Of a DNA stretch of 52,826 bases, positions 1 to 8,255 are shown in pieces (within the stretch, counting starts at the first letter, position 1; every line of letters begins with the position of its first letter). Source of the stretch: Streptomyces sp. MZ04 (lineage in GTDB: Bacteria; Actinomycetota; Actinomycetes; Streptomycetales; Streptomycetaceae). The notes below the pieces were generated by a model, which ran no database searches, was not told the DNA's origin, and was given only the letters and a program-made list of their open reading frames with translations. Where the stretch lies: positions 1 to 52,826 of the forward strand of contig NZ_SRIC01000024.1 of the NCBI RefSeq assembly GCF_004684775.1. The letters run 5' to 3'. Position numbers and translations under genes: made by a program.

Positions 1-207
1 GGTGGGCAGGGGCTGCGGGACGGCTGGCCGCCAACAGGGGCTGGGCAACGGGTGAGCAGAGGCTGCGGAACGGCTGGCCGCCAACAGGGGCTGGGCAACG
101 GGTGAGCAGAGGCTGCGGAACGGCTGGCCGCAAACAGGGGCTGGGCAACGGGTGAGCAGAGGCTGCGGAACGGCTGGCCGCCAGCGGGGGGATCAACGGG
201 TGGGCAG
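1..207. repeat. 50-bp tandem repeat array, about four copies, cut by left edge
   Basis: Three near-identical 50-bp units lie at 11-60, 61-110 and 111-160. A partial fourth unit runs from 161 to about 207, and positions 1-10 look like the tail of another unit outside the window. Each unit begins GGCTGCGG and holds the near-palindrome CGGCTGGCCG. Fifty is not a multiple of three, so the array is not a repeated protein domain. It lies just downstream of the cobT stop codon and would be in the 3' end of that transcript. Function unknown. Confidence 0.9.
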
Positions 208-262
208 GCCGCCGAGCGCCTGCCCACGCGGCGTCGAGGCGTGTGGGCAGGCGTTCGCGGGG

Positions 263-3200
263 CTACTTTTCCGTTACCCCGGCCGAGTCGAACGTGGCCA
301 CCTCGTGCATTGCTCGGGCCGCGCTCTGGACCACCGGGAGGGCCAGGAGGGCGCCGGTTCCCTCGCCCAGGCGGAGGTCCAGGTCGACCAAGGGGCGCAG
401 GCCCAGCTTGTTCAGGGCCGCCACGTGGCCCGGCTCCGCGCTGCGGTGGCCCGCGATGCAGGCCGCGAGGACCTCGGGGGCGATGGCGCGGGCGACCAGG
501 GCCGCCGCGCCGGCGCTCACGCCGTCCAGGATGACGGGGGTTCGGAGGGAGGCTCCGCCCAGGAGGAGGCCGACCATCGCCGCGTGTTCCAGGCCGCCGA
601 TCGCCGCGAGGACGCCGATCGGGTCGGCCGGGTCGGGCTTGTGGAGGTCCAGGGCGCGGCGGACCACCTCGACCTTGCGGGCGTGCATCTCGTCGTTGAT
701 GCCGGTGCCGCGGCCGGTGACCTCCGCCGCGTCCACGTCCGTGTAGACGGAGATGAGAGCCGCGGACGCCGTCGTGTTCGCGATGCCCATCTCGCCGGTG
801 AGCAGGGCCTTGTTGCCTGCCGCAACGAGGTCGCGGGCCGTCTCGATGCCTACCTCGATCGCAGCCTTGACCTCCTCGCGGGTCAGCGCGGGGCCGGTCG
901 TCATGTCCGCCGTGCCCGCGCGCACCTTGCGGGGCAGCAGGCCCGGCGTCGCCGGGAGTTCACTGGCCACGCCCACGTCGATGACGCAGACCTCGGCGCC
1001 CACCTGGTTGGCGAAGGCGTTGCAGACCGCGCCGCCGCCGAGGAAGTTGGCGACCATCTGGGCCGTCACCTCCTGGGGCCAGGCCGTGACGCCCTGGGCG
1101 TGCACACCGTGGTCGCCCGCGAAGATCGCGACGGCCGCGGGCTCCGGGATCGGCGGCGGGCACTGCCGGGAAAGGCCCGAAAGCTGCGCGGAGATGATCT
1201 CCAGCATGCCGAGCGCGCCCGGCGGCTTCGTCATCCGCTTCTGCCGCTCCCACGCCTCGCCGAGCGCCTTCGCGTCCAGCGGGCGGATGTTGGAGACCGT
1301 CTCGGCGAGCAGGTCGTGCGGGTCCTCGCCGGGCAGCGCGCGTCGGCCGTACGTCTCCTCGTGTACGACCCACGAGAGCGGGCGGCGCTTGGACCAGCCC
1401 GCCTGCATCAGCTCGGGCTCCTCCGGGAACTCGTCGACGTATCCGACACAGAGATAGGCCACGACCTCGAGGTGCTCGGGCAGGCCGAGGGTCCTGACCA
1501 TCTCGCGTTCGTCGAAGAAGCTGACCCAGCCGACGCCGAGACCCTCGGCGCGCGCCGCGAGCCACAGATTCTCGACGGCCAGGGCCGAGGAGTACGGGGC
1601 CATCTGCGGCTGCGTGTGGCGGCCCAGGGTGTGGCGGCCGCCGCGGGTCGGGTCGGCGGTGACGACGATGTTCACCGGGGTGTCGAGAATGGCCTCGATC
1701 TTCAGTTCCTTGAACTGCTTCGCACGGCCCTTGGGGAGCGACTTCGCGTACGCGTCCTTCTGGCGCATGGCCAGTTCATGCATGGTGCGGCGGGTCTCCG
1801 CCGAGCGGATGACGACGAAGTCCCAGGGCTGCGAGTGGCCGACGGACGGCGCCGTGTGGGCCGCCTCCAGGACGCGGAGCAGGACCTCGTGCGGGATCGG
1901 GTCGCCGCGGAAGCCGTTGCGGATGTCGCGGCGCTCGCGCATGACGCGCAGGACGGCCTCGCGCTCGGCGTCGTCGTAGCCGGGGGCCGCGGCGGACTCC
2001 GCCGGGTGGGTCGGCTGAGCCGGGTCCACGGGCTCGGCGGGCTCTGCCGCCTGGGCGGGAGCGGTCTCGTCCGTGGGCTCGACGGGGGCGGCGGGCTCGG
2101 CTTCGGCTGCCGCTTCCGCTTCGCCTCCAGCCGCCGCTTCCGGTTCGGCTGCCTCGGCCGCGGGCTCCGGTGCCTCAGCGGCGATCGGCTCTTCTGCCGT
2201 GTCCGGTACGGGAGTTGCGGCCATGTCCGGTACGGGCGTCGCCGTCGCGGAGTCCCCGGCGTCACGCGGGGCGGGAACGGTGGCCGCCGGCTGCGGTGCG
2301 GGCTCGGGGGCCTCGGCGGTCGCGATGACCTCGGGGATCTCGGGAACCTCGACGACCTGGGGGGCCTCGACGACCTCGACGGGGGCCGGGGCCTCCGGGG
2401 TGCCCGGCGTCTCGGGGGCGTCGGCCTGCGGTGCGGGCGCGGGCGCCTCCGCCTCGGCGGCCGGCTCGGGCTCGGCGGGCTGCTGGGCCTCGAAGTGCTC
2501 CGGGGGCACGGCCACCGGCTGCGGGGGCGTCGGTGCGAGGTGCGGCGTGGACGGTACGGAACCCTCGACCGGCACGAACTGGCCGAGCGGCGCGGGCGCC
2601 GGGGCCATCGGGGCGTCCGTGTGCGGGACGGCCTGCGGGATCTGCGGGCCCTGCCCGGCGTGCGGGAGGTGCCCGCCACCCGGAACCGCTGCGTCCGCCC
2701 AGGGCTGCGCGGCGGCCACGGCGAACTGCTGCTGACCGGCGGCCGCTTCGTGGGCGGGCACGCCTACGGCCGACAACTGCGCGTCTTCGGGGGCGAGCGG
2801 GAACTCCTGGCTCGCCTCCGGCACGGGCACCTGCTGGTCCGCGACCGGCGGCAGCACGGCCTGGCCGGTGGCCGCCGGCTGATCGGCGTCCTGCGCACCC
2901 GGGACGTCCAGCGCCTCGGCGGCGAACGCGGGCTCACCGCCGTCCGCGGCCTGCGGGAAGGCGGCCGCGGGCGGTCCTGCGACGGGCGTTGCCGTTGCGG
3001 CGGGCGTGGGTTCGGGCAGCTCGGCGGCGGCCGGTGCGGGCTGCGGTGCCTCGGGCGCGAGTACGTCCGGCGTGCTCTGCGGGACCTGTGCGTCCTGCGC
3101 GACCGGCGCGGCCTGTGCGTTCTGTGAGTTCTGTGAGTTCTGTGAGTTCTGAGGTGCGGGTGTGGCGTCCGGGACGACCGTTTCTGCTGGTGCGACCGAC

Positions 3201-4003
3201 TGCCCGTGCTGCGAAGGCTGCGAAGGCTGCGAAGGCTGTGCGAACTGCTCGGCCTGCTCGGCCTGTCCGACCTGCTCGGCCTGAGGCTGCGGCGTCCACG
3301 GTGTCGCCCCCTGCGGCGGGATCTCGCCGAGCTGCGGACCCGGCAGTATCCCCTCGCCGTCACGCGGGATGTCGAGGTACTCGGGGCCGACGGTCGGCGG
3401 CCCCGCATGCCGCGCGGGCACGGCGTGCTGCGGCGCACCGGCGGGCCCGCGGTCGGCGAGCGAACGTACGGGGCTGCCCGTGCCGTCGGGTACGGCGGGG
3501 CCCGACGGCCCCCGGTACAGCGGCCGGCGGGCGGGACCGGCGTGCGAGGCGGGCGCGGGGCCCGTCGCGCCGGGCAGCTGGACGCCGTTCAGATCGACCG
3601 AGCCGCTGTCACGGCCCGCCGTCTCGTGCGGGCCCGGCTGGTGCGCGGCCTGCGCCTGCGCGAGCTGCGCTTGCGCGGCCTGCGCCTGCGCGACCTGCGG
3701 CTGCACGGCCACGGGCTGGCCGCCCAGGGACGGATCGGCCACGGGCTGCTGATCGCTCCCCTGCGGGGCGACGGCATAGGCGGCGCCCTGCGCCTGCTGC
3801 GGTGCCGTCTGCGGCTCGCTCCAGGCGCCCTGCGCGCCCGGCATCAGGAGCAGGTCGTCGTCCTCGGCGGAGGCGACTCCCCCGGCGGGATTCTCGGAGG
3901 GGTCGAGGTAGGTGTACGCACCCGGGGCGGCGACGCCCGGCTGCTCCACCAAGCCTGCGTTCTCCGGCAGTCCCTCGGCCGGGACCTGGCCGGTGTCGGT
4001 CAT
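263..4003 (-). CDS. cobT: BluB-CobT fusion: 5,6-dimethylbenzimidazole synthase / nicotinate-nucleotide-dimethylbenzimidazole phosphoribosyltransferase, long disordered N-terminus
   Basis: Protein of 1246 residues in three parts. Residues 1 to about 675 are a low-complexity tail rich in Pro, Ala, Gln and Glu. Residues about 680-880 form a BluB-type nitroreductase domain with the motif HTAPSVGHSQPWDF; BluB makes 5,6-dimethylbenzimidazole (DMB) from reduced FMN. Residues about 900-1246 form CobT, which transfers phosphoribose from nicotinate mononucleotide to DMB. CobT motifs seen are KPPGALG, FAGDHGVH, TGEMGIANTT and, near residue 1213, RLGEGTGA with the expected catalytic Glu. The ATG at 4003 has GAGGGG six bases upstream; an in-frame start at 4021 has less support. 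The fused enzymes catalyse consecutive steps of lower-ligand assembly. cobL follows the same strand upstream. CobT alone is about 350 residues, so the tail is exceptional; it is probably disordered. Confidence 0.93.
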   Translation of the reverse strand: MTDTGQVPAEGLPENAGLVEQPGVAAPGAYTYLDPSENPAGGVASAEDDDLLLMPGAQGAWSEPQTAPQQAQGAAYAVAPQGSDQQPVADPSLGGQPVAVQPQVAQAQAAQAQLAQAQAAHQPGPHETAGRDSGSVDLNGVQLPGATGPAPASHAGPARRPLYRGPSGPAVPDGTGSPVRSLADRGPAGAPQHAVPARHAGPPTVGPEYLDIPRDGEGILPGPQLGEIPPQGATPWTPQPQAEQVGQAEQAEQFAQPSQPSQPSQHGQSVAPAETVVPDATPAPQNSQNSQNSQNAQAAPVAQDAQVPQSTPDVLAPEAPQPAPAAAELPEPTPAATATPVAGPPAAAFPQAADGGEPAFAAEALDVPGAQDADQPAATGQAVLPPVADQQVPVPEASQEFPLAPEDAQLSAVGVPAHEAAAGQQQFAVAAAQPWADAAVPGGGHLPHAGQGPQIPQAVPHTDAPMAPAPAPLGQFVPVEGSVPSTPHLAPTPPQPVAVPPEHFEAQQPAEPEPAAEAEAPAPAPQADAPETPGTPEAPAPVEVVEAPQVVEVPEIPEVIATAEAPEPAPQPAATVPAPRDAGDSATATPVPDMAATPVPDTAEEPIAAEAPEPAAEAAEPEAAAGGEAEAAAEAEPAAPVEPTDETAPAQAAEPAEPVDPAQPTHPAESAAAPGYDDAEREAVLRVMRERRDIRNGFRGDPIPHEVLLRVLEAAHTAPSVGHSQPWDFVVIRSAETRRTMHELAMRQKDAYAKSLPKGRAKQFKELKIEAILDTPVNIVVTADPTRGGRHTLGRHTQPQMAPYSSALAVENLWLAARAEGLGVGWVSFFDEREMVRTLGLPEHLEVVAYLCVGYVDEFPEEPELMQAGWSKRRPLSWVVHEETYGRRALPGEDPHDLLAETVSNIRPLDAKALGEAWERQKRMTKPPGALGMLEIISAQLSGLSRQCPPPIPEPAAVAIFAGDHGVHAQGVTAWPQEVTAQMVANFLGGGAVCNAFANQVGAEVCVIDVGVASELPATPGLLPRKVRAGTADMTTGPALTREEVKAAIEVGIETARDLVAAGNKALLTGEMGIANTTASAALISVYTDVDAAEVTGRGTGINDEMHARKVEVVRRALDLHKPDPADPIGVLAAIGGLEHAAMVGLLLGGASLRTPVILDGVSAGAAALVARAIAPEVLAACIAGHRSAEPGHVAALNKLGLRPLVDLDLRLGEGTGALLALPVVQSAARAMHEVATFDSAGVTEK

Positions 4004-4357
4004 GCTTAACCCCTCGCCCATCGGTTAGTGCTTCTTCGACCGTCCCGCGGCCTTCGGCCGGGGAAGCCCCATTGCCCGGAGCGGCGCACCAACCGCCCGT
4101 CATTCTCAACGAGCGTGCGCGCCGCGCGGCACGAACCGCGTACGGACAACAGGCATTGTCCCGTTCGGCCTGCCGTCATGGCAGCTTGATCCGCGACGGC
4201 CCGCTGTGGACTGCGCCACGTTGCGCGCCCTCCGGTCATGCCGTACCACACACCCCCCAAAACGGGCGAGTTTTCCGGACATTGACCAACTAATCGCCGG
4301 ACACCCTGGTGCGGTACAACGATCGGCCAGCCTACCTCGCGCCTTGCGGTGGCAGGG
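4004..4357. other. intergenic region upstream of cobT (354 bp)
   Basis: I see no convincing gene. It must hold the cobT promoter on the minus strand; TAGGCT (4334-4329 read on the minus strand) is a plausible -10 without a clear -35. An 84-codon minus-strand frame at 4006-4260 has no RBS and no family I recognise. I found no B12-box that would indicate a cobalamin riboswitch. Confidence 0.5.
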
Positions 4358-5569
4358 TCACGGGGCGCGATCGGGCAGCATCCCGGACAGCAGGAAGACG
4401 ACGGTCCGTTCGCGCTCCGTCCACGCGCGCGTGTCGAGCTCGACAGACTGCAGCAGGGCGCACTCCACCGCGTATCCGTGCTCCGTCAGGTCCCTGCCGA
4501 TGAGTTCGGCCTCGTCACGCGTCGACGCGTGCGTCACGATGCGCGCAGGGCGGCGGTCGGCGACGGCGGAGACCACCGCGGCTCCCCCGCCCCCGACGCG
4601 TACGACATCGGGTTCGGGCAGGTCTTCGAGGATGTACGGGGCCGTGCCCTGCACGATCTGTGGCTGTACGCCGAAATGGCGGGAAACGGCCGTGGTGCGG
4701 GCGCAGGCGTCGGGGTCGCGGTCGACGGCGATGACCGCAGCGCCGAACCGGGCGGCCTCCGCGGTGAAGGCGCCGCTGCCGCAGCCGATGTCCCAGACGA
4801 GGTCGCCCACGCGCGGCCCGGTGCGGGCGAGTTGGGCGGCCCGAAGACGGTCGCTCTCGCCCTCGCCGAGCTGGGCGTCGCCGCCGTACGCCGCGGCGGG
4901 CAGCGCCCAGCCTCGCGGGGCGCCCGGGTCGCGCCCCGCGATCCAGCCGGTGTCGGACGCGGCGACCGGGCCGCCGATGACGATGACGACGTTCGGGTCG
5001 CGCCAGGTGTGGTCGGCGGCCTTGTCCGAGGTGAGGACGGTGACCTGTTCGCGCTCGGTGCCGAGCTCCTCGCAGATCACGAAGGTGCGGTGGACGCCCT
5101 GGAGGAGCAGGCCGAGCTCGGCGGGGCCCGCGCCGGGCGAGGTGAGGACGGCGACCTTGGTGTGCGCGCGGCAGACGTTCACGGCCCGGCGCAGGGTGCG
5201 CGGGTGGGCGACCACGACCTGGGCGTCGTCCCAGGGCATCCCGGCGCGGGCGAAGGCCTGGGCGACGGAGGAGACTGCGGGCACGACCTCGACCTCGAGG
5301 CCGAATTCGGGGGCGCGCAGGGTGCGTACGACACCGAAGAAGCCGGGGTCGCCGTCGGCGAGGACCACGGCGGTGCCGCGGTGGGCCGCTATCCGGCGGG
5401 CGGCCAGGCTCACGCTGCCCAGGCGGATCCGTTCGGCGGCCGGGGGCACTTCGGCGAGGGCCAGGTGGTGGGCGGCGCCCGCGACGAGGGTGGCGGCGCC
5501 GAGCGCCGAACGCGCGGCGGCGGTCAGCGGCGAGCCGTCCCAGCCGATCACCGTGACGCGGTCGGCCAT
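4358..5569 (-). CDS. cobL: Precorrin-6Y C5,15-methyltransferase (decarboxylating), CbiE-CbiT fusion
   Basis: Protein of 403 residues with the CobL architecture. Residues 1 to about 200 are a CbiE-type tetrapyrrole methylase (early GWDGSPL, then LADGDPGFFGV). Residues about 215-403 are a CbiT-type methyltransferase with the SAM-binding motif VWDIGCGSGAF near residue 260. The enzyme methylates corrin carbons 5 and 15 and removes the carboxyl of the C12 acetate chain, giving precorrin-8. Length fits the fused family. The start at 5569 gives the expected N-terminal strand MADRVTVIGWDG. It shares a strand with cobT, but 354 bp separate them, so a separate promoter for cobT is likely. Confidence 0.95.
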   Translation of the reverse strand: MADRVTVIGWDGSPLTAAARSALGAATLVAGAAHHLALAEVPPAAERIRLGSVSLAARRIAAHRGTAVVLADGDPGFFGVVRTLRAPEFGLEVEVVPAVSSVAQAFARAGMPWDDAQVVVAHPRTLRRAVNVCRAHTKVAVLTSPGAGPAELGLLLQGVHRTFVICEELGTEREQVTVLTSDKAADHTWRDPNVVIVIGGPVAASDTGWIAGRDPGAPRGWALPAAAYGGDAQLGEGESDRLRAAQLARTGPRVGDLVWDIGCGSGAFTAEAARFGAAVIAVDRDPDACARTTAVSRHFGVQPQIVQGTAPYILEDLPEPDVVRVGGGGAAVVSAVADRRPARIVTHASTRDEAELIGRDLTEHGYAVECALLQSVELDTRAWTERERTVVFLLSGMLPDRAP

Positions 5570-5687
5570 CTTCGTCGGTCTCCTGGGTTCTCGCGGGTCG
5601 GCAGTGCGGGCCGGTTAGGTGCAGGGGGCAACCGCGCCTGCGGCCAGGGGCGAGCGTACCTGGTGGGACGCGGCAGCGGCCGGGGGG

Positions 5688-6332
5688 TCAGTTCCAGTCG
5701 GAGAACGCGCTGAACCCGCTGTCCGCGAGCTGCTCGCCGACGCCCTCCAGGTCCTCGGGGAGCAGGCTCCACACGATGAGGTCGGTCCGGACGTCGAGCC
5801 AGCCGCCGAACGGATCGCCGCCGTTCCTCGTACGCGCTATCCAGGCGCCCCGCAGGACGCCCTCGCTGATGCAGCCGATCTTCTGCGCGACCTGCTGGGC
5901 GGCGGTGTTGTCGGCGGCGGTGCGCAGCTCGATGCGCTCGAAGCGCTGGTCGTTGAAGAGCCACTGGGCGGTGGCGAGCGCCGCCTCCGATGCGTAGCCC
6001 TCGCCGCGGGCCCAGGGGGCGATGACGTAACTGAGTTCGCTGGAGCGCACCCGCCAGTCGGTGTCCCGCAGTTGGACGATGCCGACCAGGCGCTGGGTGA
6101 GGAACTCGGTGACGGCGAGGACGATGCCGCGGCCCTCGGTGCGCTCGGCGGGCGCGAGTTCGGTGATCCAGCGGCGGGCGTGGGCCTCGGTGTAGGGCGC
6201 GGGCACGGACGTCCAGGCGGTGACCAACTCGTCGTTCATCATCTCCGCGTACGCGGAGACGTCGGCGTCCTCGAACGGGCGCAGCACCAACCGCTCCGTG
6301 CTGATGGAGATGTCGGGGAAGGTGGTAGTCAT
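5688..6332 (-). CDS. GNAT family N-acetyltransferase, RimJ/RimL-like
   Basis: Protein of 214 residues. It opens with ISTERLVLRPFEDAD, the usual first strand of RimJ/RimL-type GNAT enzymes, and carries the acetyl-CoA-binding segment WARGEGYASEAALA around residues 108-121. A later IELRTAADNTAAQQVAQKIGC matches the second half of the fold. Such proteins move acetyl from acetyl-CoA to an amine on a protein or small molecule; the substrate cannot be read from sequence. It stands alone, separated from the met operon by a strong terminator hairpin. Confidence 0.88.
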   Translation of the reverse strand: MTTTFPDISISTERLVLRPFEDADVSAYAEMMNDELVTAWTSVPAPYTEAHARRWITELAPAERTEGRGIVLAVTEFLTQRLVGIVQLRDTDWRVRSSELSYVIAPWARGEGYASEAALATAQWLFNDQRFERIELRTAADNTAAQQVAQKIGCISEGVLRGAWIARTRNGGDPFGGWLDVRTDLIVWSLLPEDLEGVGEQLADSGFSAFSDWN

Positions 6333-6404
6333 GCGCTGCTCCGTAACCTGGAACCCTCGGGCCTGCTGAAGAGCCCAGCATGCAGCATGTCGCCGCGCAG
6401 ACGC

Positions 6405-6445
6405 ACCACGGGGTCCGCTCCTTCATCAGGAGAGGACCCCGTGGT
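6405..6445. terminator. long hairpin ending the met operon
   Basis: ACCACGGGGTCC at 6405-6416 is matched perfectly by GGACCCCGTGGT at 6434-6445. The loop contains a second stem, CTCCT (6418-6422) with AGGAG (6428-6432). It lies just past the stop of the last met gene. There is no U-tract, as is usual for Streptomyces terminators. Confidence 0.85.
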
Positions 6446-6467
6446 GAGGGCGGAAACGGACTGTGCG

Positions 6468-7295
6468 TCAGCTCGCTTCGACGGGCAGGACGGAGCCCTT
6501 GTACTTGTCCTCGATGAACCGCTTCACCTCAGGTGAAGTGAGCAGCTTCGCCAGCTTCTTGACCCGCGGATCGTCCTCGTCGCCCTTCTTGACGGCGAGC
6601 ACGTTGTTGTACGGGTTGTCCTTGGGCGACTCGAGAAGGATGGCGTCCTTCTTGGGGCTCAAGCCGGCGTCGAGGGCGTAGTTGTTGTTGATGACCGCGG
6701 CGTCGACGTCCTGAAGGGAACGCGGCAGCTGGGCGGGCTCCAACGGCTTGATGGTGAGCTTCTTCGGGTTGGACGTGATGTCCTGGGGCGTCGCCGTGCC
6801 GCCGACGCCCTTCTTGAGCCCGATGACGCCCTTGGACGCGAGGAGTTGCAGCGCCCGGCCCTCGTTGGTGGTGTCGTCGGGAACGGCGACGGTCGCACCG
6901 GCGGGCAGGTCGGCGACGTCCTTCGTCTTCTTCGCGTACACCCCCATCGGAGGCAGATAGACCTCGGTCACCGGCGCGAGATCCGTCTTCTTGGACTCGT
7001 TGAAGTCCTTCAAGTACGGGGCGTGCTGGTAGAGGTTGGCGTCGAGGGACCCTTCCTGGAGCGCGGTGTTCGGTGCGACGTAGTCGGTGAACTCCGTGAT
7101 CCGGAGGTCGAGTCCCTCCTTCTTCGCGAGGTTGTCCTTGATGTACGTGAGGACTTCGCCGGCCGGGGTCGGGGTGGCGCCGACGACGAGCGTGTCGCCG
7201 TCGCCGCCTCCCGTGCCCGACTCGGAGCCGCAGGCCGTGAGGCCGAGCGACAGGGCGAGCGCCCCGGCGGCGGCCGCCATGACGGACGTACGCAT
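6468..7295 (-). CDS. metQ: Methionine ABC transporter substrate-binding lipoprotein (MetQ, second copy)
   Basis: Lipoprotein of 275 residues. The signal peptide ends in LGLTACGS, a lipobox with Cys about residue 22, so the mature protein is tethered to the outer face of the membrane. NlpA/MetQ features include VVGATPTPAGEVLTYI, FTDYVAPNTAL, NLYQHAPYL and VPDDTTNEGRALQLL. It should capture methionine for the MetNI transporter. It begins two bases after the upstream metQ copy, and the two are clearly homologous along their length, so they arose by tandem duplication. The second copy is more diverged in its signal peptide and tail. Whether the two bind the same ligand (L- or D-methionine, or a dipeptide) cannot be told. 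Confidence 0.92.
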   Translation of the reverse strand: MRTSVMAAAAGALALSLGLTACGSESGTGGGDGDTLVVGATPTPAGEVLTYIKDNLAKKEGLDLRITEFTDYVAPNTALQEGSLDANLYQHAPYLKDFNESKKTDLAPVTEVYLPPMGVYAKKTKDVADLPAGATVAVPDDTTNEGRALQLLASKGVIGLKKGVGGTATPQDITSNPKKLTIKPLEPAQLPRSLQDVDAAVINNNYALDAGLSPKKDAILLESPKDNPYNNVLAVKKGDEDDPRVKKLAKLLTSPEVKRFIEDKYKGSVLPVEAS

Positions 7296-7297
7296 GA

Positions 7298-8137
7298 TCA
7301 GAACGCCGCGACGACGGCGCCGTCGTACTTGTCCTCGATGAACTTCTTGACCTCGGGCGAGGTGAGGAGCTTGGCGAGCTTCTTCACGCGCGGGTCGTTC
7401 TCGTCGCCCTTCTTCACGGCGAGGAAGTTGCCGTAGGGGTTGTCCTTGGCCTTCTCGGCGACGAGGGCGTCCTTGGCGGGGCTGAGCGCGGGCTTGGCCT
7501 CCAGGGCGTAGTTGCCGTTGATCACCGCGGCGTCGACGTCACCCAGGCTGCGCGGCAGCGTGGGCGCCTCGAGCTCCTTGAACTTGATGTTCTTGGGGTT
7601 CTTGGCGATGTCCTTGGGGGTGGCTTCGTAGCCGACGCCCTTCTTGAGCTCGATGAGGCCGTTGTCCGCGAGGAGCTTGAGCGCGCGGGCCTCGTTCGTG
7701 GTGTCGTTCGGGACGGCGACGGTGGCGCCGTCCTTCAGGTCACCGAGCTTCTTGAGGCTCTTGGAGTAGACGCCGAGCGGCTCCAGGTGAACCGTGGCCC
7801 CGGGGACGGGCACGATGTCCGTGCCGTTCTTCTTGTTGAAGTCGTCCAGGTACGGCTTGTGCTGGAAGTAGTTCGCGAAGACCTCGCCCTGCTGGACGGC
7901 GGTGTTCGGCGTGACGTAGTCGGTGAACTCCTTGACCTCGAGGTCGAGGCCGGCCTTCTTGGCGAGGTTCTTCTGGACGTAGTCCAGGATCTCGCCCTGC
8001 GGCGTCGGGGTGGCGGCGACGACGAGCTTGCCGTCCTTGTCGCCCGCGGAGTCCTTGTCGGAGCCGCAGGCGGAGAGCCCGAGGGTGAGGGCTCCGGTGG
8101 CGAGGACAGCGGTGGTGATCTTGGCGGTGTTACGCAC
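7298..8137 (-). CDS. metQ: Methionine ABC transporter substrate-binding lipoprotein (MetQ, first copy)
   Basis: Lipoprotein of 279 residues with signal peptide and lipobox LGLSACGS (Cys about residue 25), followed by a charged Asp/Lys/Gly linker. The NlpA/MetQ fold is marked by VVAATPTPQGEILDYV, FTDYVTPNTAVQ, YFQHKPYLDDF and VPNDTTNEARALKLL. It delivers methionine to MetI-MetN at the membrane. A gap of about 100 bp follows metI, so this gene may have its own RBS region and be expressed more strongly than the permease, as is common for binding proteins. The next gene is a paralogue. Confidence 0.93.
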   Translation of the reverse strand: MRNTAKITTAVLATGALTLGLSACGSDKDSAGDKDGKLVVAATPTPQGEILDYVQKNLAKKAGLDLEVKEFTDYVTPNTAVQQGEVFANYFQHKPYLDDFNKKNGTDIVPVPGATVHLEPLGVYSKSLKKLGDLKDGATVAVPNDTTNEARALKLLADNGLIELKKGVGYEATPKDIAKNPKNIKFKELEAPTLPRSLGDVDAAVINGNYALEAKPALSPAKDALVAEKAKDNPYGNFLAVKKGDENDPRVKKLAKLLTSPEVKKFIEDKYDGAVVAAF

Positions 8138-8204
8138 GAAAAGTGCCTTTCTCCATGGATGGTGCTCTGTGGTGCGGCCCCGCGTGGGTGTGCGGGGTGG
8201 GTTC

Positions 8205-8255
8205 AGAAGCCTTCGGGTCTCAAGAAGCCTTCGGGTCTCAAGAGGCCTTCGAGGG
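8205..8255. repeat. 18-bp tandem repeat spanning the metI stop codon
   Basis: The unit AGAAGCCTTCGGGTCTCA occurs at 8205-8222 and 8223-8240, and a diverged third copy begins at 8241 inside the metI coding end. The metI stop (8238-8240) is the last three bases of the second unit. The stop is therefore part of a tandem duplication at the gene's 3' end. Confidence 0.85.

Noticed and set aside
152..3127. Plus-strand open frame of 991 codons opposite cobT
   Set aside because: It is antisense to the clear BluB-CobT gene, its product shows no motifs, and it arises from the GC-rich code of the repeat-laden tail.
4006..4260. 84-codon minus-strand frame upstream of cobT
   Set aside because: No RBS, no recognised family, and the translation looks like noncoding DNA. 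I could not test conservation.
2431..4293. Plus-strand frame of 620 codons
   Set aside because: An Arg/Pro/Ala-rich shadow of the cobT tail, with no start signal or domain.
4282..4320. Plus-strand promoter TTGACC with TACAAC upstream of cobL's antisense strand
   Set aside because: The spacer would be 27 bases, and there is no plus-strand gene downstream.
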